Assembly (NCBI RefSeq): GCF_013362815.1 | Contig: NZ_JABFVK010000037.1 | Coordinates: 37,221 to 101,220, forward strand | DNA from: Hamadaea sp. | GTDB lineage: Bacteria; Actinomycetota; Actinomycetes; Mycobacteriales; Micromonosporaceae | Length of the DNA: 64,000 bases | Direction: 5' to 3' | In this document: positions 58,273-64,000 of the stretch, in pieces | Position numbering within the stretch: the first letter of the stretch is position 1 | Layout: every line of letters starts with the position of its first letter | Notes under the pieces: generated by a model | Databases searched by the model: none | The model's input: only the letters and a program-made list of their open reading frames with translations | What the model was told of the DNA's origin: nothing | Position numbers and translations under genes: made by a program

Positions 58273-58911
58273 TCAGCCCAGGCCGTTCTCGGCGAGGACC
58301 TTGTTCAGCTCTGCGGTCAGTTCGTCGCCGCTCATCTCCTCGGCTCCGAAGATCTGTGGCGCTTGCCCGGGGAGGTGGATCATCAACGTGGGATAGCCGG
58401 GCACGCCGAGGTCGCGTACCTCTCGCATCTCCCGGAGCGCACGTTCGTGGACCTGGGGGCTGTCGAAGGCCGTGACGACCTGGTCGGGGTCGAGGCCGAA
58501 CTGTTCGGCGAGCGCGCGGTAGGTGTCGGGATCGGACAGCGAGTAGCCGTCGAGGAAGAACGCCGACTGCATCGCGCCCGCGAACTCCAGTGCCCGGTCC
58601 GGGGCCTGCAGGCTCAGGGCGATCAGCCCGTACGCGGGACCGTGTGAGTCCATCGTGAAGCTGCCTTCCTCGACCAGCGCGCGGTAGCCGGGGCCGAAGA
58701 CGGCGCCGAGGGCTTCGGTCACCTTCTCGTTGGAGGTGGTGGTGAAGCGCAGGGCGTTGAACGGCTTGACGCGGTCGCCGACGCGCATGCCCGCCGACAG
58801 GACCCGGACGGTGATCCGGTCGGCGTTGTCGCGCGCGAACTTGTGCAGCGCGGGGGCGAACCCGTAGCACCATCCGCAGTAGCCGTCGAAGGCGTAGGTG
58901 AAGGGGATCAT
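58273..58911 (-). CDS. DsbA-family thioredoxin-fold oxidoreductase
   Basis: A 212-residue cytoplasmic DsbA/FrnE-like protein with an active site 'DGYCGWCYGF' near the N-terminus, the helical insertion ('EALGAVFGPGYRALVEEGSF'), and the cis-Pro loop 'DLGVPGYPTLMIHLPGQ'. There is no signal peptide. The start is ATG 58911; the GTG just before it is also possible. It is transcribed with the APH-type kinase gene. Confidence 0.88.
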   Translation of the reverse strand: MIPFTYAFDGYCGWCYGFAPALHKFARDNADRITVRVLSAGMRVGDRVKPFNALRFTTTSNEKVTEALGAVFGPGYRALVEEGSFTMDSHGPAYGLIALSLQAPDRALEFAGAMQSAFFLDGYSLSDPDTYRALAEQFGLDPDQVVTAFDSPQVHERALREMREVRDLGVPGYPTLMIHLPGQAPQIFGAEEMSGDELTAELNKVLAENGLG

Positions 58912-58942
58912 CACCCCGCGTACGGTAATCGAAACCCGGCGT

Positions 58943-59650
58943 CTACATAACCCGGTCTTGGATCAGAAGATATCCCCCGTACGCGAGGCAGGCGAGGTTC
59001 GCGGCGGCGAACACTGCGATCCAGAGCCCGGCCGGAATCCCGGTGATCCGGGCCAGCTGGTCGGGGTCCGAACCGGACCGTCCGCGGCGTCGCCGGGGCA
59101 CTTCCAGCACCGGTTTCACGCCGCCGATCAGCAGGAACCACACCGCCACGTAGGTGATCGCGGCCTGGGTCGCCTCGGCGGTGTAATAGGACACCGCGAA
59201 CACGATCGCGCCGGTGACGGTGACCGACAGCAGCCCGAACCAGTTGCGGATCAGCAGCAGCACTCCGAACAGCAAGATCAGCGCGGTCCACAGCAGTAGC
59301 GTCACCCGGCCCGTCGCCAGGACCGCTGCGGCCGCGAGCCCGAGCAGCGACGGCATCAGGTAGCCGGCCGACAGGGTCAGGACCATCCCGAGACCGCGTG
59401 GCTTGCCCCGGGCCAGCGTCAGCCCGGACGTGTCGGAGTGCAGCCGGATGCCGCGCAGCTGCCGCCCGGTCAGCACCGCGACGAGCGCGTGACCGCCTTC
59501 GTGGGTGATCGTGATCAGATTGCGGGCGAGCCGCCACACCGCGGGGATGAACACCGCGGCGAGCGCCGCGGCCGCGGTGGCCAGGATGAGGCCGGACGCC
59601 GGGGGCGCCTGCACGGCGGTGAAACGGTCCCAGAGATCGGAGAGGCTCAC
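58943..59650 (-). CDS. M50-like (site-2 protease superfamily) membrane protein
   Basis: A 235-residue membrane protein with six or seven helices. The metal-binding motif is 'LITITHEGGHALVAVLTGRQ', an H-E-x-x-H at about residues 49-53, followed by 'IRLHSDTSGLTLARGKPRGL', which matches the M50B-like actinobacterial family. The third ligand is not obvious. Intramembrane proteolysis of a regulator is possible. The start is GTG 59650. Confidence 0.85.
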   Translation of the reverse strand: MSLSDLWDRFTAVQAPPASGLILATAAAALAAVFIPAVWRLARNLITITHEGGHALVAVLTGRQLRGIRLHSDTSGLTLARGKPRGLGMVLTLSAGYLMPSLLGLAAAAVLATGRVTLLLWTALILLFGVLLLIRNWFGLLSVTVTGAIVFAVSYYTAEATQAAITYVAVWFLLIGGVKPVLEVPRRRRGRSGSDPDQLARITGIPAGLWIAVFAAANLACLAYGGYLLIQDRVM

Positions 59651-59827
59651 GGCGGCGCAGCCTACCCCAATCGGCTTTCCTGCGCCCCCGGCCCTCTCCG
59701 GATCTTCCGGAGGTCGGCCCGGGTATCGCGGCGAGCACCGCGACGGCCAGATACAGCAGCCCGCTCCCCCAGCGGACCGGAATATCCGCTTCGGCCGCCC
59801 GCCGGGCCCAGCGTTACGCTGCGCGGC

Positions 59828-60682
59828 GTGACAGCGCCGGTGCCCCGCCTCGACCCGTACGCGGCGATCGCCCGCATCGCCGAGACCACCGGTGTCCGGC
59901 TGCGCTATGCCGGGCGCTGCCCGGGTGGCGAGGTCGGGGCGGCGTACGTGCGCTGGCCGGACGGCACCCGGTCGGTGCTCACCAGCGGCCGGCCCGCCTC
60001 GGTGGCGCTCATCCCGGTTGCGCGGGCGGCCGGCATCCCAGCCCCGGACTATCTGCTGTGCGTCGACGACCTCGTCGTGCAGGAGCTGCTGCCCGGCGTA
60101 CCACCGGCGACGCTCGACGACGACGTGCTCCGGCAGCTGCTGGCGGTTCACGACCGATTCGCCGGGCTGCTTCCCGACGGGTCTGTTCCCGGCGCAGGCC
60201 GGCCGCTTCTCGACCCGAGCCGGCCGCTGGAGCTTTTTCTGCGGCGCAGCGGGCCCGGGTTCTGCGTCCACGAGACCCTCGCCGCGTATGACGCCCGGAC
60301 GCGGGCGCTGCTGGCGCGCGTACGCGAAGCCGGGGAGCAACGCGACGTGGCCGACGGCGACGACCTGGTGCACATCGACTTCCATCCCGGCAACACGCTG
60401 TTCGACGGCGGCACGCTCACCGGTGTCGTGGACTGGGACGGCGCCGGGCGCGGCGACCACGCCTTCGACTTGGTGACGCTTCGGTTCGACGTGGCGCTGC
60501 GGAATCCGGCGTTGCTGCCGGCGGTCGACGAGCGGCTCGCCGTGCTCGCTCCGGATCGGCTGCGGGCGTACTGGGCGCACATGAGCCTGCGGCTGGTCGA
60601 CTGGGCGATCCGCCATCACGGCCCGGACGAGGTCGGCTTCTGGCTGCGTACCGCGGCGGACTGGCCGCTGGACGCGGCCTAG
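59828..60682 (+). CDS. APH-family phosphotransferase
   Basis: A 284-residue kinase-fold protein, the third of its type in the window. The catalytic loop is 'DLVHIDFHPGNTLFDGGTLT' and the metal site is 'GVVDWDGAGRGDHAFDLVTL'. The N-terminal lobe carries 'RYAGRCPGGEVGAAYVRWPD' instead of a plain Gly-rich loop. It may phosphorylate a metabolite rather than an antibiotic. The start is GTG 59828. The 3' end overlaps the convergent HIT gene by 4 bp. Confidence 0.85.
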   Translation: MTAPVPRLDPYAAIARIAETTGVRLRYAGRCPGGEVGAAYVRWPDGTRSVLTSGRPASVALIPVARAAGIPAPDYLLCVDDLVVQELLPGVPPATLDDDVLRQLLAVHDRFAGLLPDGSVPGAGRPLLDPSRPLELFLRRSGPGFCVHETLAAYDARTRALLARVREAGEQRDVADGDDLVHIDFHPGNTLFDGGTLTGVVDWDGAGRGDHAFDLVTLRFDVALRNPALLPAVDERLAVLAPDRLRAYWAHMSLRLVDWAIRHHGPDEVGFWLRTAADWPLDAA

Positions 60683-61089
60683 AACGCGGCCCGGATCTTC
60701 GCGGCGACGTCGTCGGCGTCTTGCGGCGAGGCGTACTTGGTGCGGGGCCAGAAGAATCCGCGCAGCCCGTCGCCCTTGGTCCGCGGCACGACGTGGGTGT
60801 GCAAGTGGGGAACGCTTTGGCTCACCACGTTGTTGAGCGCCACGAAGCTGCCCTGCGCGCCCATCGCGGACTGCACCGCCACGGCGATCCGCTGCACCTG
60901 TGCGAAGTAGGGGCCGACGTCGGCGGCGGGCAGCTCGGCCAGGACCGCGATGTGCTGTTTCGGCACCACCAGCACGTGGCCGGGGAACAGCGGCCGGATG
61001 TCGAGGAACGCCGCCACCAGGTCGTCGGAGTGCACCATGGCCGCCGGTTGCCGTCCGGCGGCGATCTCGCAGAACAGACAAGTCGCCAT
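60679..61089 (-). CDS. HIT-family nucleotide-binding hydrolase
   Basis: A 136-residue HIT protein. The N-terminal 'CLFCEIAAGRQPAAMVHSDD' and the active-site triad motif 'SVPHLHTHVVPRTKGDG' (H-x-H-x-H) are diagnostic. HIT proteins hydrolyse nucleoside monophosphoramidates or dinucleotides. The cysteines near the N-terminus may bind zinc. The start is ATG 61089. Confidence 0.94.
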   Translation of the reverse strand: MATCLFCEIAAGRQPAAMVHSDDLVAAFLDIRPLFPGHVLVVPKQHIAVLAELPAADVGPYFAQVQRIAVAVQSAMGAQGSFVALNNVVSQSVPHLHTHVVPRTKGDGLRGFFWPRTKYASPQDADDVAAKIRAAF

Positions 61090-61155
61090 CGGCCGTCAGC
61101 CTACGCGCCCGCACCGACGCGGACCGGCGCCGCCGGTGGCCCCTATGCTGGCGGG

Positions 61156-61698
61156 ATGACTGACACGCCCATCGGCCGGTTCGACGCCGCCTGGCCCGTG
61201 GCCGAGCGGCCCGATCTGGTCGCGCCGCCGGTGGCCGCCGCCCTCACCGGCTGGGCGCACGCCGCGTCGGTGCTGGTGGTCGACACCGACCCGGCCAACG
61301 CCGACACGGCCGTCTTCGGCGACGTGTACGCCGTCCCGCCGGAGCAGTCGGCCAACTGCGTCGTGGTGGCCGGGCGTCGTGGCGACACCACCACGATGGC
61401 GGCGTGCGTCGTACTGGCCAGCACCCGCGCCGACGTCAACGGCGTGATCCGTAAACGCCTCGACGCGCGTAAGGCGTCGTTCGCGTCCATGGACGACGCC
61501 GTCGCCCAGACCGGCATGGAGTACGGCGGCATCACCCCGATCGGCCTGCCGCCGCAGTGGCCGCTGCTGATCGACGCCGCCGTCGCCGGTACGCCATGGG
61601 TCGTCATCGGCAGCGGACGCCGCCGCGGCAAGCTGCTCGTCCCGGGCAAACTACTCGCCGAGCTGCCCGGCGCCGAAGTCCTGCCGCTGGCGAACTGA
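61156..61698 (+). CDS. YbaK/EbsC-type aminoacyl-tRNA deacylase
   Basis: A 180-residue YbaK domain, an editing enzyme that deacylates mischarged tRNA. Landmarks are 'SVLVVDTDPANADTAVFGDV', 'VVVAGRRGDTTTMAACVVLA', 'FASMDDAVAQTGMEYGGITP' and 'PWVVIGSGRRRGKLLVPGKL'. The exact tRNA cannot be told from sequence. The start is ATG 61156. Confidence 0.9.
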   Translation: MTDTPIGRFDAAWPVAERPDLVAPPVAAALTGWAHAASVLVVDTDPANADTAVFGDVYAVPPEQSANCVVVAGRRGDTTTMAACVVLASTRADVNGVIRKRLDARKASFASMDDAVAQTGMEYGGITPIGLPPQWPLLIDAAVAGTPWVVIGSGRRRGKLLVPGKLLAELPGAEVLPLAN

Positions 61699-61756
61699 CC
61701 TCTCCCTGGACCGCGGCGTCGCCGTCTGCGCGACAGCGGCGCGGGTGCGCGACGCC

Positions 61757-62503
61757 TCAGGCGGGACGCATGCGGTACACGCAGGTCCGGTAGGGCATGT
61801 CGACGACGTCCCGGCCGGCCAGGTCCGGGTGGGTGCCCGCCAGCGCCGCCAGGTCCCGTTCGAGCCGCGCCTGTTCGCCGGCGTCGGCGGTCAGGTAGTA
61901 GGAGCGGGACCGGGCCAGGTCGACCAGCGCCGCCGGGGGGATCGGCACGGTGTGCTCGAAGATGCCGAGCTCCGGCTCGGTGAACCAGGGCGTGACGGGC
62001 GCGTACGGCCAGCCCTGGTCGAGACCCCAGCCTTCGTTGCCGACGACCGCGGAGAACGCCGACACCCACGGGGTGCGCTCGTCCCGGATGTTCCACATCG
62101 GAGCGAACACGCCGCCGGCGCGCAGCACGCGGCCGATCTCCGGCAGCGCCCGTTCCGGGGTGAACCAGTGGTACGCCTGCCCGACGACGACCGCGTCGAC
62201 CGAGCCGTCCGGCAGCGGGATGTCCTCGGCGCTGCCGGCCAGCACGTCGGCCGCCCGATCGGGGCTGGCGGTGGTCAGCCGGGCGGCGGCGACGGCGCGC
62301 ATCTGCTCGTCGGGTTCGACCGCGGTCACCTCGTGCCCGGCGGCGAGCAGCACCGCGCCGAGCAGCCCGGTGCCCGCCCCGAGGTCCAGCACGCGCACCG
62401 GCTTGCCGCCGAGCGCCCACGTGATCGCCGACGGCGGGTAGGTGGGCCGGATCGTGTCGTAGAGGCGGGCAGCCGAGCCGAAGGACAAACCGGGGGTGAT
62501 CAT
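61757..62503 (-). CDS. class I SAM-dependent methyltransferase
   Basis: A 248-residue methyltransferase. Motif I is 'VRVLDLGAGTGLLGAVLLAA', then 'VTAVEPDEQMRAVAAARL' and 'AVVVGQAYHWFTPERALPEI', the ubiE/tam-like 'YHWF' signature. The C-terminus 'DVVDMPYRTCVYRMRPA' ends in a beta strand. The acceptor is unknown. ATG 62503 overlaps the stop of the EamA gene upstream as ATGA, so the two form an operon. Confidence 0.88.
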   Translation of the reverse strand: MITPGLSFGSAARLYDTIRPTYPPSAITWALGGKPVRVLDLGAGTGLLGAVLLAAGHEVTAVEPDEQMRAVAAARLTTASPDRAADVLAGSAEDIPLPDGSVDAVVVGQAYHWFTPERALPEIGRVLRAGGVFAPMWNIRDERTPWVSAFSAVVGNEGWGLDQGWPYAPVTPWFTEPELGIFEHTVPIPPAALVDLARSRSYYLTADAGEQARLERDLAALAGTHPDLAGRDVVDMPYRTCVYRMRPA

Positions 62504-63429
62504 GCTTGGGAGCGTACCGGGACCTGGGGGACTCGGGCGGCGGCCGGTGCGGACACCCGCCGGTGGACGGCGGTCGCGCCGAGCAGCGCCACGACGGTGA
62601 CCGCCGCGCCGGTCAGTTCGGCCGGGCTGAGCCGGGCTCCGCCGATCACGGCGATGACCAGTGCCACGATCGGCGTCAGGTTGATGAACAGCACCGCGGT
62701 CGTCGCGCCCAGCGAGCGTACGGCGACCGTCCAGACCAGCGCGGCGACGACCGAGCCGACGACGGCCACGTAGACCAGGTGCGGGGTGACCGACCAGACC
62801 GCAGCCGCGCTGGGCAGGTGTGCCAGCCCGGTGAGGTCGGCGACGGCGGTGACCGCGACCGTCACGACCGCTCCGCCGATCATCGTGAGGGCGGTGTAGC
62901 GCAGCGGGCTCCAGCCGGGGAACTTCCCCGCGCCGTAGGTGAAGATCGACCAGCCGAGCGCGGCGCCGAGCGCCATCAGGTCGCCGAGGCCGAACGCGCC
63001 GAAGCCGCCCAGGTGCCCCTTCGTGATGACCAGGGCGAGCCCGGCCAGCGCGGCGACCGCCAGGGCGAGGATCGCCGGATGGGGGCGTACGCCGTCCAGC
63101 GCCCAGCGCAGCAGCTGGGTGAGGATCGGCGAGGTGGCCGCCACCAGGGCGACGTTCTGCGGCGACGTGTAGCCGAGCGCGACGATGAGCAGGATGCTGA
63201 ACGCGGCGAACCCGGCCGCCCCGTAGCCGGTGGCGGCGAGCAGGCGCCCTTCGTAGCGCAGCGCGCCGCGGCCTTCCCGCCAGACGAGGACGGCGGCGAT
63301 GACCAGCGCGCCGAGGACGAACCGCAGGCTGCTGAAGTGGTACGCGTCCAGTTGCCGCAGCGCGGCGGCGAGCACGCTGAACTGGACGCCCCAGATGAGG
63401 ACGGAGGTGAGGGCGGCGGCGCGGCCCAT
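62500..63429 (-). CDS. EamA/DMT-superfamily transporter
   Basis: A 309-residue transporter with ten helices in two EamA repeats ('MGRAAALTSVLIWGVQFSVL', 'ATSPILTQLLRWALDGVRPH', and in the second repeat 'TAVLFINLTPIVALVIAVIG'). It probably exports a small metabolite. It shares a transcript with the methyltransferase gene. Two palindromic operators separate it from the divergent ArsR regulator gene, which probably represses it. Confidence 0.9.
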   Translation of the reverse strand: MGRAAALTSVLIWGVQFSVLAAALRQLDAYHFSSLRFVLGALVIAAVLVWREGRGALRYEGRLLAATGYGAAGFAAFSILLIVALGYTSPQNVALVAATSPILTQLLRWALDGVRPHPAILALAVAALAGLALVITKGHLGGFGAFGLGDLMALGAALGWSIFTYGAGKFPGWSPLRYTALTMIGGAVVTVAVTAVADLTGLAHLPSAAAVWSVTPHLVYVAVVGSVVAALVWTVAVRSLGATTAVLFINLTPIVALVIAVIGGARLSPAELTGAAVTVVALLGATAVHRRVSAPAAARVPQVPVRSQA

Positions 63430-63453
63430 GGCGATCCCCTTTCGGACCAGGTA

Positions 63454-63475
63454 TTGTTCGAGAAGATCCGAACAA
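63454..63475. promoter_or_regulatory. ArsR-type operator 1
   Basis: A 7-bp inverted repeat TTGTTCG/CGAACAA with an 8-base centre, 25 bp upstream of the EamA start codon. It shares GTTCG/CGAAC with operator 2. Confidence 0.7.
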
Positions 63476-63493
63476 GCTCCACCCTAGGAGCAT

Positions 63494-63511
63494 GTTCGAG
63501 AAAAGTCGAAC
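63494..63511. promoter_or_regulatory. ArsR-type operator 2
   Basis: A 6-bp inverted repeat GTTCGA/TCGAAC with a 6-base centre, 24 bp upstream of the ArsR start codon. The two sites are 40 bp apart from start to start, suiting coordinated repression of both divergent genes. Confidence 0.7.
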
Positions 63512-63535
63512 TATGGCCCGAGTGAGGACGGTCAC

Positions 63536-63847
63536 GTGAACCCCGACGAACCGGCGCTGACCGAGGTCCCCGTCACCGCGGTGCTGTTCGCCCTCGCCGA
63601 CCCCGTACGCCTGCAGATCGTCGGCGAGCTGTCCGGCGGCGGCGAGCACCCGTGCGGCCACCTCGGCCCCGACATGCCCAAGGCCACCCGGTCACATCAC
63701 CTCAAGGTCCTGCGCGAGGCCGGGCTGACCAGCACCCGCCGCGAGGGCACCACGAAGTTCGTCCGGCTGCGCGCCCAGGAGGTCGGCGAGCGCTTCCCCG
63801 GGCTGCTCGACGCCGTCCTCCCGGTCCCCGCCGAACCCGCCCGTTGA
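63536..63847 (+). CDS. ArsR-family winged-helix transcriptional regulator
   Basis: A 103-residue ArsR/SmtB-type repressor. The winged helix is 'LFALADPVRLQIVGELSGGG' with recognition helix 'KATRSHHLKVLREAGLTSTR' and wing 'REGTTKFVRLRAQEVGERFP'. A single Cys (in 'EHPCGHLG') is present, but no metal-binding pair is clear, so the signal may not be a metal. The start is GTG 63536. It probably controls itself and the divergent EamA-methyltransferase operon. Confidence 0.93.
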   Translation: MNPDEPALTEVPVTAVLFALADPVRLQIVGELSGGGEHPCGHLGPDMPKATRSHHLKVLREAGLTSTRREGTTKFVRLRAQEVGERFPGLLDAVLPVPAEPAR

Positions 63848-63910
63848 TCAGGCCCGCCCGGGGTCGATCAGGGCGCCGGGCACACGACACCCCGGGTGAT
63901 CACGCCCGAA
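63843..63910 (-). repeat. dispersed intergenic repeat, family A, copy 4 (inverted)
   Basis: Read on the minus strand it matches copy 1 from the GTGTCGTG box on: CGTGATCACCC, GGGGTGTCGTG, GCGCCCTGATCG and CCTGATCAACGG. It begins at the TGA of the ArsR gene. The sequence from 63911 to 64000 shows no convincing gene or repeat. Confidence 0.7.
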
Positions 63911-64000
63911 GGTGGCTCTTCGAGGGTTTCCGTGGGTGTGGGTGAGCATGTCGTATAGGTCTGCACCCCGTCTGACCTCTATGTTTCGGATTGTGATGAT

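Noticed and set aside
58943..61114. A 723-codon minus-strand frame spanning the M50-like gene and the region beyond.
   Set aside because: The 5' two thirds are a low-complexity antisense shadow of the APH and HIT genes. Only the last ~235 codons are the real M50-like protein.

Overview
This is a 64 kb stretch of high-GC (about 70%) chromosome from an actinomycete. The evidence is many GTG starts and apparently leaderless genes, NgcEFG-type sugar uptake without its own ATPase, an ECF42 sigma factor with its DGPF partner, a WYL regulator, a mycothiol-synthase-like acetyltransferase, and strongly G/C-ending codons. The Micromonosporaceae are a reasonable guess, but nothing in the window fixes the family. 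No rRNA, tRNA or CRISPR array was found. Most of it is ordinary chromosomal housekeeping and accessory sequence. The only clear mobile-element gene is a solo tyrosine recombinase near 54 kb.

Layout. 0-8.5 kb: an incomplete gene at the left edge, a TSUP permease, a Spo0M-like protein with a Gly/Tyr/Asp-rich tail, two methyltransferase/DUF genes, thymidine kinase, an Atg22/UMF1-type MFS protein, a small HTH protein behind 24-bp phased repeats, and a PlsC acyltransferase. 9-13.3 kb: cydAB, a UbiA prenyltransferase and a conserved unknown. 13.5-22.7 kb: a carbohydrate and cell-wall block with a GH35 beta-galactosidase behind a LacI-type operator, a secreted SH3/NlpC-like protein, an amino-sugar kinase, and divergently the operon ngcE-ngcF-ngcG-rpiR-murQ. 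Together these look like uptake and catabolism of GlcNAc/MurNAc. 22.7-30.8 kb: a thioredoxin/DUF4395 pair, two methyltransferases, a PASTA protein, an antibiotic-resistance-type ABC-F ATPase behind an attenuator-like leader with a three-codon ORF (Met-Glu-Leu-stop), and two related proteins, one membrane-anchored and one very acidic and repetitive.

30.9-40.6 kb: a two-gene RNA-repair operon (Rnl2-like RNA ligase and HD-Pnk), a lipoprotein polysaccharide deacetylase, a GNAT-Nudix fusion, a flavin monooxygenase, an SDR with a neighbouring WYL regulator, a secreted HNH nuclease and pyrE. 40.7-53.5 kb: an oxidoreductase, the DGPF/ECF42 pair, a possible RHH/PIN-like toxin-antitoxin pair, a PP2C phosphatase, transporters, TPR and Pro-rich proteins, a kinase-like protein without a P-loop lysine, a ferredoxin-reductase-type flavoprotein and several GNATs. 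53.5-55.2 kb: the integrase followed by about 600 bp of inverted repeats. 55.2-64 kb: a Nudix-ureohydrolase fusion, a proline iminopeptidase, two APH-type kinases, a DsbA-like protein, an M50-like membrane protein, HIT and YbaK proteins, and a methyltransferase/EamA operon divergent from an ArsR regulator with two palindromic operators between them.

Two families of intergenic repeats rich in GATC run through the window. Family A (about 90 bp) lies at 437, 13459 (inverted), 40018 and 63843 (inverted). Family B (a 30-bp box associated with long palindromes) lies at 30824 and 54957. Several copies touch or overlap the 3' ends of genes. The most interesting single locus is the ABC-F leader at 26.9-27.0 kb.
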